Shown one piece after another: positions 26,300 through 32,027 of a stretch of 35,194 nt of DNA. Source of the DNA: a virus. The notes below the pieces were generated by a model. That model saw only the letters and a list, made by a program, of their open reading frames with translations. It had not been told where the DNA came from and searched no databases. The position numbers were made by a program, and so were the translations under genes. The stretch covers positions 1 to 35,194 of the IMG/VR virus record IMGVR_UViG_3300042569_000285; one strand, 5' to 3'. Every line of letters starts with the position of its first letter. Position 1 is the first letter of the stretch.

Positions 26300-26321
26300 A
26301 TTAAAATCGGTGTGATAAGAT
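26293..26321 (+). promoter_or_regulatory. Divergent leaderless promoter of the small plus-strand gene
   Basis: TTGTCT (26293-26298) and TAAGAT (26316-26321), 17 bp apart, with a TG at the extended -10 position (26313-26314). The -10 ends six bases before the ATG at 26328, as expected for a leaderless mRNA. It does not have the N8 spacing of the right-arm promoters. Confidence 0.62.
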
Positions 26322-26327
26322 TAACAA

Positions 26328-26540
26328 ATGATAACGATACAAGAACTTCATAGATATGGAGAATTAGTTGAGCAAGGTTTTCTACCACCTATACCTTGTC
26401 CAATGAGTACAGAACATATGCCACCAATTCCTTTTGTTAAAGATGATGAAGTTGTTATGTGGTGTTTAGAGTGTGACACAAAGTTACACCTGGGACAAAG
26501 AAAAGTTACATTAATTAAAAAATTAATTGGTAATATCTGA
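26328..26540 (+). CDS. Small zinc-binding protein, lone plus-strand gene in the left arm
   Basis: This 70-residue protein (MITIQELHRYGELVEQGFLP) has C24, H30, C46 and C49 in PCPMSTEHMPP and WCLECD, a plausible zinc-ribbon ligand set. It is the only convincing plus-strand gene in the left arm, facing away from the RNR gene and overlapping the end of the next minus-strand gene by 18 bp. No Shine-Dalgarno precedes the ATG, which fits the leaderless promoter six bases upstream. It resembles the zinc-ribbon microproteins of the right arm. The function is unknown; being divergent from RNR, it could be an early regulator. Confidence 0.7.
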   Translation: MITIQELHRYGELVEQGFLPPIPCPMSTEHMPPIPFVKDDEVVMWCLECDTKLHLGQRKVTLIKKLIGNI

Positions 26541-26855
26541 GACTACAGTTATTGGACCTTTAAGAATTGTAGAAACAACTCCTGAAGTTACCATTTGAAT
26601 ATCATATTCATAAATCTTTGAACCATTAAGTTTGGCTGATTCTGAAGAAGGTAGAGTTACTGTTAATTCTCCTGCAGTTGCATTTGTAATACTAGTTGTA
26701 AACTCAGCAACTTTTGTTGTTTTACCTTTTTCTTTAATTTGTCCAGTAAAAGTATGACCAGTGATAATATAATCTTGACCACCAGATCCAAGTGTTAAAT
26801 TAAAAGCAAAGGTATCGCCCTTATAGATTCTAAAAGCTTTGAACCCTGGCATCAT
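26523..26855 (-). CDS. Small beta-sandwich structural protein
   Basis: This 110-residue protein (MMPGFKAFRIYKGDTFAFNL) alternates short strands: FNLTLGSG, HTFTGQIKEKG, GELTVTLPSSES, YEYDIQMV, LKGPITVVSD. The pattern resembles the N-terminal domain of lactococcal-type baseplate upper proteins (BppU) and other Ig-like adaptors that link fibres to the virion. It overlaps the upstream fibre gene as TAATGATG, indicating coupled translation. It probably works with the two fibre-like proteins encoded before it. The fold assignment is tentative. Confidence 0.6.
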   Translation of the reverse strand: MMPGFKAFRIYKGDTFAFNLTLGSGGQDYIITGHTFTGQIKEKGKTTKVAEFTTSITNATAGELTVTLPSSESAKLNGSKIYEYDIQMVTSGVVSTILKGPITVVSDITN

Positions 26856-27907
26856 TAGCCAACAACTACCGTCTTAAGGCTAGTTGCAGTTGCATTTGTT
26901 GTAACTGTAACAGTATTTGCATCTGTAATAACAATATCTGCCTCTACCTGAGATCCAGATAGGTAGCAACTAACAGTTACGTCAGAAGTGTTTAGGTTAT
27001 GAGTAATTGTGTGAGTTGTTCCAGTTGTAGTTGTAACATATTTTCTGGCAATTGCAATTTCTGAACCAGCTATACCAGCTGTCCAGTTATCACTTGTTTC
27101 ATTCCAAATAAGGGAGGCATTTGTGGATGTTCCACGTTCTACTTCAATACCTGCATTAACAGACGGTGTACCAGTTACAGTTGAGTTAAGAAGGAAAAGA
27201 TTATCTTCAACATTTACTGTTGTTGTTGAGAAAGAATTAATATTTCCAACAATGTCTAGGTCTCCATTAACCTTAAGGTCTCCAGCAACAACTACGTTAG
27301 TTGGAAGACCAATTTTTACTGCTCCAGTATAAGGACCAGTTCCAGTTCCTTCTGTAATAGATATTTCATTGGTTGTTCCAGCAACACTTAGTACACCAGT
27401 ATTTGTTAGTGCAAGTGTTCCACCTGGATCACCATAGGAAACAGATATTCCTGTATGTGTTGAAGAAGTTAAAATATTTCCAATTACATCTTCTGATGCT
27501 TCTGTAAAGTTAGAAATCTTTGATGAAGTAATTTCTGGAATGTCTGCAGCAACTAGTGATCTAAATGTTGGTATTGCAGATGTGGAGCCAGATGATGGAC
27601 CAGAAAGAACGGTGTTTACTGCTACGTTATTCCACTCAAAATCAAGTGTTCCGTTGTATGCAGCTGGGGAACCAGTAACTGTAAATAGGTCTGGGGCGGT
27701 TAGGGTAATAGATACAGATGGAACGTCATCTGTGTAAGCAATAGTCTTGTAAGTAGTACCATTGTGCACCTTCAGTCTTTTTGCTGTTGAGTTGTAATAA
27801 ACTCTAGATTCCGTACCTGACGGATCTGTTGATAGATCTTCAAATACGAACTGCTTAGCCTTATTAAGATTAAGGTCTAAGTCTACTAAAAATAGTTTAG
27901 ATGCCAT
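26855..27907 (-). CDS. Tail-fibre-like protein
   Basis: This 350-residue, Thr/Ser/Gly-rich protein is built of short beta repeats with fibre hallmarks: IPTFRSLVAADIPEI (about 112-126), GDLKVNGDLDIVGNI (about 210-225), NLFLLNS, and a C-terminal ITHNLNTSDVTVSCYLSG followed by ANTVTVTTNATATS, a terminal module seen in many phage fibres and receptor-binding proteins. It starts at an ATG nine bases after AAGGGGA. It lies between two other beta-rich structural genes, so the three probably form one fibre or fibre-anchoring complex. Confidence 0.72.
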   Translation of the reverse strand: MASKLFLVDLDLNLNKAKQFVFEDLSTDPSGTESRVYYNSTAKRLKVHNGTTYKTIAYTDDVPSVSITLTAPDLFTVTGSPAAYNGTLDFEWNNVAVNTVLSGPSSGSTSAIPTFRSLVAADIPEITSSKISNFTEASEDVIGNILTSSTHTGISVSYGDPGGTLALTNTGVLSVAGTTNEISITEGTGTGPYTGAVKIGLPTNVVVAGDLKVNGDLDIVGNINSFSTTTVNVEDNLFLLNSTVTGTPSVNAGIEVERGTSTNASLIWNETSDNWTAGIAGSEIAIARKYVTTTTGTTHTITHNLNTSDVTVSCYLSGSQVEADIVITDANTVTVTTNATATSLKTVVVG

Positions 27908-27921
27908 TTTATATATTCCCC

Positions 27922-28404
27922 TTAAGTAAGATATGCAACACCGCTAATTGCTACATTCATAACTATTTTAGCATTGTTTATGTCTATATACTGGATTGCT
28001 GTCTCAACCAATCTTTTATCGTTATCAACAACGGCAATATTTGGGAAAAATCCAAGGTTATGTGGGATATTCCACTCATTAGATAGAGTAGACTGAGTGT
28101 GTACATATTTAACATTATTTACTGGATCAATGTTGATGTCTGGGTAGTCAATTACTACCGCACCAGTTTTACCATTTACAGAGGTCACTGGAATAACTAC
28201 ATCAGATATAGATACGTTTACATCTAAGGTTCCAGGATCATCTGACAGGTCTATGCTTGTCACATTAGTTATTGTGTCAACCTCAAGATTTGTTATTTCA
28301 GATACGGTGTTTACCCCAACTGAGTTAACTGTTTCTACTGGAGATACAGTAATTGAATCAATCAAATCAACTGTTTCTACTATAATTGTGTCTGGGGTTG
28401 GCAT
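27922..28404 (-). CDS. Tail-fibre-associated protein with collar-like and C-terminal fibre motifs
   Basis: This 160-residue protein starts with an acidic Val/Thr/Asn-rich stretch of about 80 residues. It then has VTSVNGKTGAVVI (about 73-85), a motif found in many phage tail fibres, and a C-terminal module with NEWNIPHNLGFFPNIAVVD and IQYIDINNAKIV, a common terminal beta domain of fibres and other virion proteins. It is probably a short fibre or fibre adaptor. TACAAT lies six bases before the ATG, consistent with a leaderless transcript; no strong Shine-Dalgarno is seen. Confidence 0.68.
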   Translation of the reverse strand: MPTPDTIIVETVDLIDSITVSPVETVNSVGVNTVSEITNLEVDTITNVTSIDLSDDPGTLDVNVSISDVVIPVTSVNGKTGAVVIDYPDINIDPVNNVKYVHTQSTLSNEWNIPHNLGFFPNIAVVDNDKRLVETAIQYIDINNAKIVMNVAISGVAYLT

Positions 28405-28408
28405 ATCT

Positions 28409-29368
28409 CTATTGTAACATCAAACGCTTAGCAACATTATCAAAATGTTCTGCTACAATGTTGTCCCAATTGTATTCCTTATGGATTTCTGCAGCTTGAT
28501 CATAATATTGTGATAAAAGGGTTTCAATATTTTTTTCAGTATATTCAATAACTTTTAAAAGGTCCTCATAGTCTGTTTTGTACATAAATCCTGGATGCGT
28601 TATGGTAAATGGATTGTGTGTAAGTGTTGAATTAACCATAAGATCTCCAACGTATTCTTCATAGTCACACCAGCCACCAGCCACAATGCTAGGCATTCCA
28701 GTTCCAAGAGTTTGAAGCGGAATAAGACCAAAACCCTCTCCCCAAGACGGGTAAATAAGAGCGTGGTGTTCTTTAAAGAGTCTAATCATTTCAAAAGATG
28801 TATAAGTTTCACCAATTACATTTATGTTAGGCTCATTATCAAACTCAGGTAGTTGAACATGCTCGTATCCTTTAATTGTAAGAGTTACATCTTTACGACC
28901 AGAATATAGCTCAAGAAATGCATTTACTGTATCGTACAGATTTTTGCGGTATGCAGGATATCCAATATGAATAAACCTAATAGTATCTGTGAGTTCACGA
29001 TTTTGAGGCTGAAATGTCTTATCTAATCCGTGTTTAAAGATATAAATATTTTTATCTGTATATCTTCTAAATACATCTTTACAAAACTTATTAGGTACCC
29101 AAAATTCATCAACAAGGTCTAGGTTTCCTGATGCAGTCCAAGTTTTTGGAAACTGTGTTGATTCCCAAGCAGTATATCCAACCTTATAAGCTCTTGGATT
29201 AATAAACTTATAATCATCAGCATGTCCAAAAAATATCTCAAGGTCAGAATTAGGTAAGCTATATCCTACTGGGTATTCTGTTTTAGCAAGTGCATTTACA
29301 ATCTTTGCGGTGGCATGACCATAGCCAGTCCAAACTGCATTGTTTGGGTTATTGAAGCTAACCTTCAT
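28409..29368 (-). CDS. GT-B glycosyltransferase (GT4-like)
   Basis: This 319-residue protein begins MKVSFNNPNNAVWTGYGHA with a glycine-rich first loop. Its C-terminal Rossmann half has IGYPAYRKN (R141, K142), CAZy GT4-like donor-site residues, and YPSWGEGFGLIPLQTLGTG. The GT4 E-x7-E donor motif reads E211-x7-Q219 here, so the second glutamate is replaced by glutamine. It may transfer a sugar to virion proteins, to modified DNA bases or to host surface polymers; the acceptor cannot be read from sequence. It lies between the membrane-protein genes and the fibre genes, which favours decoration of fibres (inference). It starts five bases after the preceding gene. Confidence 0.85.
   Translation of the reverse strand: MKVSFNNPNNAVWTGYGHATAKIVNALAKTEYPVGYSLPNSDLEIFFGHADDYKFINPRAYKVGYTAWESTQFPKTWTASGNLDLVDEFWVPNKFCKDVFRRYTDKNIYIFKHGLDKTFQPQNRELTDTIRFIHIGYPAYRKNLYDTVNAFLELYSGRKDVTLTIKGYEHVQLPEFDNEPNINVIGETYTSFEMIRLFKEHHALIYPSWGEGFGLIPLQTLGTGMPSIVAGGWCDYEEYVGDLMVNSTLTHNPFTITHPGFMYKTDYEDLLKVIEYTEKNIETLLSQYYDQAAEIHKEYNWDNIVAEHFDNVAKRLMLQ
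28411..28416 (-). promoter_or_regulatory. Possible -10 box for the 160-residue fibre gene
   Basis: TACAAT on the minus strand ends six bases before the ATG at 28404, the geometry of a leaderless start. No recognisable -35 lies 16-18 bp upstream, so this is tentative. Confidence 0.35.
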
Positions 29369-29373
29369 TTACT

Positions 29374-29670
29374 CTACTTTTCTAGTTTGTCTAAACGGTT
29401 TTCAATACGGGATATTGCATCTTTAATTGACGTACCGTGATTAGGTCTCATTTCAAAGGATATGCAAGCAATTTCTTCTTCCATAAACTTTAATCTTTCT
29501 TGCATTCCAGGGCGACCTTCAAATCCTGGTCTTTCTTCTTCTCCGAAATAATCATCAAGGAAGTGTATAAATCTTTTTACAAGCTTTGTGGCTTTATGTA
29601 ATCCTACTCCAATAACTCCTATTGCAGTTACTGTAGCTGCTAACATTATTAAAAAGTTAGTTGATTCCAT
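29374..29670 (-). CDS. DUF2746-like membrane protein with C-terminal coiled coil
   Basis: The protein has one N-terminal membrane segment (about residues 6-25, LIMLAATVTAIGVIGVGL), a basic stretch, then a charged helical tail with RPNHGTSIKDAI, the NHGT motif seen in actinophage DUF2746-type proteins next to lysis genes. The upstream TTG at 29676 could add two residues; I prefer the ATG at 29670 because TATAAT ends five bases before it, giving a leaderless transcript, and no Shine-Dalgarno is visible. It is probably a second holin-like or lysis-regulating membrane protein, working with the holin-like protein encoded just before it. Confidence 0.7.
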   Translation of the reverse strand: MESTNFLIMLAATVTAIGVIGVGLHKATKLVKRFIHFLDDYFGEEERPGFEGRPGMQERLKFMEEEIACISFEMRPNHGTSIKDAISRIENRLDKLEK

Positions 29671-29675
29671 ATTCA

Positions 29676-29681
29676 ATTATA
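29676..29681 (-). promoter_or_regulatory. Possible -10 box for the DUF2746-like gene
   Basis: A consensus TATAAT on the minus strand ends five bases before the ATG at 29670. The -35 region (TCGAAG) is poor and overlaps a hairpin, so the activity of this promoter is uncertain. Confidence 0.4.
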
Positions 29682-29688
29682 CACTTCC

Positions 29689-29710
29689 AAAAAAACTACT
29701 TCGAGGTAGT
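29689..29710 (-). terminator. Weak terminator at the end of the holin-like gene
   Basis: On the minus strand ACTAC (29710-29706) and GTAGT (29699-29695) pair around a six-base loop, followed by a T run to 29689. The stem includes the stop codon of the holin-like gene. With only five pairs, it is probably a partial terminator. Confidence 0.5.
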
Positions 29711-30019
29711 CTTCTTTGCTGTGGATTTCTTTGCTGTGGTTACAGCCTTCTTTGCTGGTGCCTTCTTAGTAACAGCAGCCTTAACTGCCTTTGTTACTTC
29801 AACAGCTACTTCATCAGGAGTTGACTTTCCTGAGACTTTTCCAAAAGCAATATCGTTCTTGTTAAAGAAACGGATGGCTACTGGTGCAAAAGCTGCTACC
29901 AAAGCATTTAGATATAAATATGGATCAGTAACACCTGCCATATAAAGAGCAATGGATGCACCCAAAAATGAGCGACCATAAGACTTAATAATTTCTAGGT
30001 TTTCTTTCGATAAAGTCAT
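29696..30019 (-). CDS. Holin-like membrane protein with Lys/Ala-rich tail
   Basis: This 107-residue protein has two hydrophobic segments (about 17-30, SFLGASIALYMAGV; about 35-51, LNALVAAFAPVAIRFF) and a strongly basic C-terminal tail rich in KKA and TAKK repeats (about 78-107). Two short membrane segments with a basic tail fit a holin, the pore former that times lysis. The tail resembles histone H1-like tails and could also bind nucleic acid. AAGGAA eight bases upstream fixes the ATG. It is the first gene after a near-consensus promoter. No endolysin gene is adjacent in this window. Confidence 0.68.
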   Translation of the reverse strand: MTLSKENLEIIKSYGRSFLGASIALYMAGVTDPYLYLNALVAAFAPVAIRFFNKNDIAFGKVSGKSTPDEVAVEVTKAVKAAVTKKAPAKKAVTTAKKSTAKKTTSK

Positions 30020-30144
30020 TGACTTTTCCTTTTCTATGTTTTATAATATATGTCATATATATGTTATATATTATATATATTAAATATAATTAATATTCTT
30101 AATATACTTAATATGTATAAACCTTTAATATATATATAATTACA

Positions 30145-30173
30145 ATTATAGCGATAAAAGTTCTTTCGGTCAA
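30145..30173 (-). promoter_or_regulatory. Strong leftward sigma-70 promoter
   Basis: On the minus strand TTGACC (30173-30168), a 17-bp spacer and TATAAT (30150-30145) form the closest match to the vegetative consensus that I found in the window. It should start a transcript near 30138 with an AU-only leader of about 120 nt before the holin-like gene, and could feed the leftward genes downstream. Confidence 0.75.
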
Positions 30174-30288
30174 TATCTTTCGAAAATTTTTAAGAATTGT
30201 TATACAAACTTAATAAATTCTATCTCCTGATTTAATTTTAAAAAATTCGGCGATTTGCGGTTCGGCGGCGAGAACAGAACACACCCAT

Positions 30289-30326
30289 ACGCAAAATGCG
30301 TGTATAGAGCATATAGAGGCTATAAT
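30289..30326 (+). promoter_or_regulatory. Rightward promoter with palindromic operator over the -35 region
   Basis: TATAAT at 30321-30326 is 26 bases before the ATG at 30352. The expected -35 position has no consensus but is overlapped by ACGCAAAATGCGT (30289-30301), a 5-3-5 palindrome. A bound activator or repressor could control this promoter. The operator role is inferred. Confidence 0.45.
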
Positions 30327-30351
30327 GGGTATCTAGAGAAAAGAGCCAGGC

Positions 30352-30564
30352 ATGGAAAATGAAGATAATATCCAAGAAACAGTTGACAACGCCAACGACA
30401 ATATTGGAACAGTTTTATATATCATGCTTGGACGAATATATGATCTACTTGTCCTGCTAAATGATGCTAATGGAAAATCAGAAGAAGTTTTGCGTATTAT
30501 GGAATTACATAAAAATGGAATGCTTATGTGTCCTTTGCCATCACTGAGCACACCTAGTGAATAA
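30352..30564 (+). CDS. Small acidic protein of unknown function
   Basis: This 70-residue protein (MENEDNIQETVDNANDNIGT) has an acidic, Asn-rich N-terminus, a helical segment TVLYIMLGRIYDLLVLLNDA (about 20-39), and MELHKNGMLMCPLPSLSTP at the C-terminus. The central helix is amphipathic rather than clearly transmembrane. Short proteins of this type with a terminal proline-rich tail occur in actinobacterial phages, but no function is known to me. It is the first rightward gene, behind a TATAAT box, and converges with the Hsp20 gene 35 bp downstream. Confidence 0.65.
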   Translation: MENEDNIQETVDNANDNIGTVLYIMLGRIYDLLVLLNDANGKSEEVLRIMELHKNGMLMCPLPSLSTPSE

Positions 30565-30599
30565 GAGCCTTTTTAATTCTTGCTCAGGAATATTTGTTC

Positions 30600-31031
30600 T
30601 TACCGTCTACCGATTTTTTTAAAATCATTAATTTCGATAGCTTTAGGTTTCTTTTCATCTGGAACTACCTTTTCAATCGAAATAAGTAGCATTCCATCAA
30701 CAAGATGACACTCTTTTGTAACCATATATTCTGCTAGAGAGAATGTTCTTGTGAACTTTCTACCAGCGATTCCTTTATGTAAGTATTCACCATCTGTTTC
30801 AGGAAGTTCTCCTTCTACCGTCACACAGCAATCTTCTTCTGTAATGGTTAGATTTGATTTGTTGTATCCAGCTACCGCTAATTCAATAATGAAGTTCTCA
30901 TCATTTACTTTTCTTACGTTATATGGAGGAAAACTCGTAGAGTTTGTCCTTGACATTTCTTCGAACTTAGGAAATAGACTATCCCATCCGATCATATATG
31001 GGCTATTAAAGCTCCATGCGTTTGTTACCAT
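30600..31031 (-). CDS. Small heat-shock protein (Hsp20, alpha-crystallin family)
   Basis: This 143-residue ATP-independent chaperone holds unfolding proteins. The alpha-crystallin domain spans about residues 34-130: FPPYNVRKVNDENFIIELAV, AGYNKSNLTI, LHKGIAGRKFTRTFSLAEYM, and the conserved G-x-L strand GMLLISIEK (113-121). The C-terminal EIND may stand in for the I-x-I/V anchor. The pattern is IbpA-like and resembles the Hsp20 proteins of cyanophages, which are thought to act in virion scaffolding or host stress. AAGGAG seven bases upstream fixes the ATG. It is a single leftward gene between the small acidic gene and the repeat-rich region. Confidence 0.93.
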   Translation of the reverse strand: MVTNAWSFNSPYMIGWDSLFPKFEEMSRTNSTSFPPYNVRKVNDENFIIELAVAGYNKSNLTITEEDCCVTVEGELPETDGEYLHKGIAGRKFTRTFSLAEYMVTKECHLVDGMLLISIEKVVPDEKKPKAIEINDFKKIGRR

Positions 31032-31119
31032 TTTTTGCTCCTTTTAAGCGAGTTAATTTACATCCCCATAAGGCAGATGCATTCTTATATTTTACCCCGA
31101 TTTTTATTTAAAATATTTA

Positions 31120-31163
31120 AATGTTATCAAATTGTTATACTAAAGTTACCAAAATGTTATTAT
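31120..31163. repeat. Four tandem 11-bp repeats (AATGTTATCAA type)
   Basis: The units AATGTTATCAA, ATTGTTATACT, AAAGTTACCAA and AATGTTATTAT follow without gaps. The GTTAT/GTTAC core recurs at 31123, 31134, 31145 and 31156, exactly one helical turn apart, so all copies face the same side of the DNA. This arrangement suits a DNA-unwinding element or a cooperative binding site. Confidence 0.7.
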
Positions 31164-31169
31164 ATTATT

Positions 31170-31182
31170 GCAAAGTCTTTGC
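31170..31182. repeat. Perfect 13-bp palindrome
   Basis: GCAAAG-T-CTTTGC is a perfect inverted repeat between the 11-bp repeats and the iterons. It is a plausible site for a dimeric DNA-binding protein. Confidence 0.5.
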
Positions 31183-31283
31183 AAGTCCATTTTCATCAAA
31201 ATGTGAATGGTATTTTAATTTGTATGATACGGATATTAACGAAAGAAAATCAAAAAAGAGTAGTGAGCACATAGGATAATAAG

Positions 31284-31426
31284 AAAAGTAGCTATTTATT
31301 GCCAAATAATTCACCCTAATTAAAAGTCTTTGATCCTGGCAAAATATTCACCCTAGATAAAAGTAGCTCTTTTACCAAAATATTCACCCTACCCAAAAAT
31401 AGCTCTTTTCTGTTAATATTCACCCT
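31284..31426 (+). repeat. Four 36-37 bp direct repeats (iterons) with TTCACCCT core
   Basis: The core TTCACCCT occurs at 31310, 31347, 31383 and 31419, with spacing 37, 36 and 36 bp. Flanks are also related: AAAATATTCACCCTA, then AAAAGTAGCTCTTTTACC or a variant. The repeated and intervening parts are both similar between units, so this is an iteron-like tandem array and not CRISPR. The last unit abuts a DnaA box. Confidence 0.8.
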
Positions 31427-31434
31427 GTGGATAA
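31426..31434 (-). promoter_or_regulatory. DnaA box 1
   Basis: TGTGGATAA on the plus strand is TTATCCACA on the minus strand, the consensus DnaA box. It shares its first base with the end of the fourth iteron core. Confidence 0.6.
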
Positions 31435-31490
31435 CTTGTGTATCATTGTTTACCTAATGTTCATCTAACACACACCCCAAAGTCCCAAAA

Positions 31491-31513
31491 TTGTCAGACC
31501 CTAATGATAGGTT
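31491..31513 (+). promoter_or_regulatory. RecA-NDp-type promoter, copy 1
   Basis: TTGTCAGAC (31491-31499), eight bases, then TAGGTT (31508-31513). It matches TTGTCRGtg-N8-TAnnnT, the promoter class activated by PafBC in mycobacteria. It drives the 40-residue zinc-ribbon gene through a leader of about 90 nt. Confidence 0.7.
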
Positions 31514-31535
31514 TATCTTATAAACAAGGTTAAGT

Positions 31536-31581
31536 ATGAGCCTAGCAAATAAGCCCGCAAGGGATGAGCCTAGCAAATAAG
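31536..31581 (+). repeat. 18-bp direct repeat pair in the leader of the first zinc-ribbon gene
   Basis: ATGAGCCTAGCAAATAAG occurs at 31536-31553 and 31564-31581. Each copy begins with an ATG that opens a tiny frame (14 and 9 codons, both starting MSLANK). AAGG lies six bases before the first ATG. They could be leader peptides or simply a duplicated binding site. Confidence 0.6.
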
Positions 31582-31607
31582 ACTAACCACTAACGGAAGG
31601 CAACTCT

Positions 31608-31730
31608 ATGAATGAGTTAGCATTAGAGAACATCACTAAGACTAAGTGTCTTGAGTGTGGTGACAACCTGACCTCTTGGGAAACAACAGGCTATTGCATT
31701 ATCTGCGAGCCTGATGAGTATGACATCTAG
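31608..31730 (+). CDS. 40-residue zinc-ribbon microprotein
   Basis: The sequence starts MNELALENITKTKCLECGDN and ends GYCIICEPDEYDI. Two CxxC pairs (CLEC, CIIC) about 16 residues apart make a minimal zinc ribbon. It is a clear paralogue of the protein at 32256: the first 19 residues of each share MNELALE-x-ITK-x2-CL-x-CGD. GGAAGG eight bases before the ATG supports the start. The gene follows promoter copy 1 and a leader with 18-bp repeats. The function is unknown; small zinc ribbons in phages often act as protein- or nucleic-acid-binding regulators. Confidence 0.75.
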   Translation: MNELALENITKTKCLECGDNLTSWETTGYCIICEPDEYDI

Positions 31731-31745
31731 GCATACCGCCCGACA

Positions 31746-31760
31746 CGCCCGAGAGGGGCG
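31746..31760 (+). terminator. Hairpin after the first zinc-ribbon gene
   Basis: CGCCC and GGGCG pair around GAGAG, 15 bp after the stop. There is no T run, so termination, if any, is not classical. A second DnaA box follows at 31765. Confidence 0.4.
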
Positions 31761-31764
31761 ACCC

Positions 31765-31773
31765 TGTGGATAA
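31765..31773 (-). promoter_or_regulatory. DnaA box 2
   Basis: A second perfect TTATCCACA (minus strand) lies 339 bp from the first, directly after a GC-rich hairpin and before promoter copy 2. Confidence 0.5.
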
Positions 31774-31831
31774 CTAAGCATTAAGTATATGTGACGTAAC
31801 TCACTGAAATTATGGCGTGTCTGGCTTGATA

Positions 31832-31854
31832 ATGTCAGACCTATCTGCTAAGGT
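31832..31854 (+). promoter_or_regulatory. RecA-NDp-type promoter, copy 2
   Basis: ATGTCAGAC (31832-31840), eight bases, then TAAGGT (31849-31854). TCACTGAAATTA lies 31 bp upstream. The ATG of the next gene is 28 bases after the -10. Confidence 0.7.
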
Positions 31855-31882
31855 GAAACCATAAGATGAAACGAGGTGCTAG

Positions 31883-32026
31883 ATGATTTACTTACACTTA
31901 GACCCCTTTGAGGGACTGCTATGTGAGTGTGGCGACTTTGCCTACACTCGTGAGGTTAATGCTTTCGGTAACGAAATGACTGACCTATGTGACTACTGCT
32001 GTGAAATGGCTTTTGTCTTAGCCTAA
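31883..32026 (+). CDS. 47-residue cysteine-rich microprotein
   Basis: The protein starts MIYLHLDPFEGLLCECGDFA and contains C14-x-C16 and C36-x2-C39-C40, a likely zinc site. It is acidic overall. GAGGTG just upstream supports the ATG. It ends one base before promoter copy 3, so unit and promoter are packed without spacer. No function can be assigned. Confidence 0.68.
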   Translation: MIYLHLDPFEGLLCECGDFAYTREVNAFGNEMTDLCDYCCEMAFVLA

Positions 32027-32027
32027 A

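Larger units (their letters stand above)
30020..30351. other. Divergent AT-rich intergenic region between the two arms
   Basis: This 332-bp non-coding stretch separates leftward and rightward genes. From about 30032 to 30150 it is almost purely A and T, with alternating TATATA runs. It carries the leftward promoter at 30145-30173. From 30250 the composition changes abruptly to GC-richer sequence (GGCGATTTGCGGTTCGGCGG) with a palindrome at 30289-30301 and the rightward TATAAT at 30321. I see no gene in it. Confidence 0.7.
31032..31607. other. Long non-coding region, candidate replication origin
   Basis: No convincing gene lies in this 576-bp stretch. It holds, in order: four 11-bp phased repeats (31120-31163), a 13-bp palindrome (31170-31182), four 36-37 bp iterons (31284-31426), a perfect DnaA box (TTATCCACA on the minus strand, 31426-31434) touching the last iteron, the first RecA-NDp-like promoter (31491-31513), and an 18-bp direct repeat pair. 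Iterons, AT-rich phased repeats and a DnaA box together suggest an origin. The assignment is an inference. Confidence 0.55.

Noticed and set aside
31035-31274. A 79-codon plus-strand frame upstream of the iterons
   Set aside because: It runs over the Hsp20 start and its ribosome site, through the phased repeats and the palindrome, and is Ile/Leu/Tyr-rich as expected of translated AT-rich non-coding DNA.
31284-31426. The 36-bp period suggested a CRISPR array
   Set aside because: The intervening sequences are similar between units, only four units exist, and no cas gene is near; it is an iteron-like tandem repeat.
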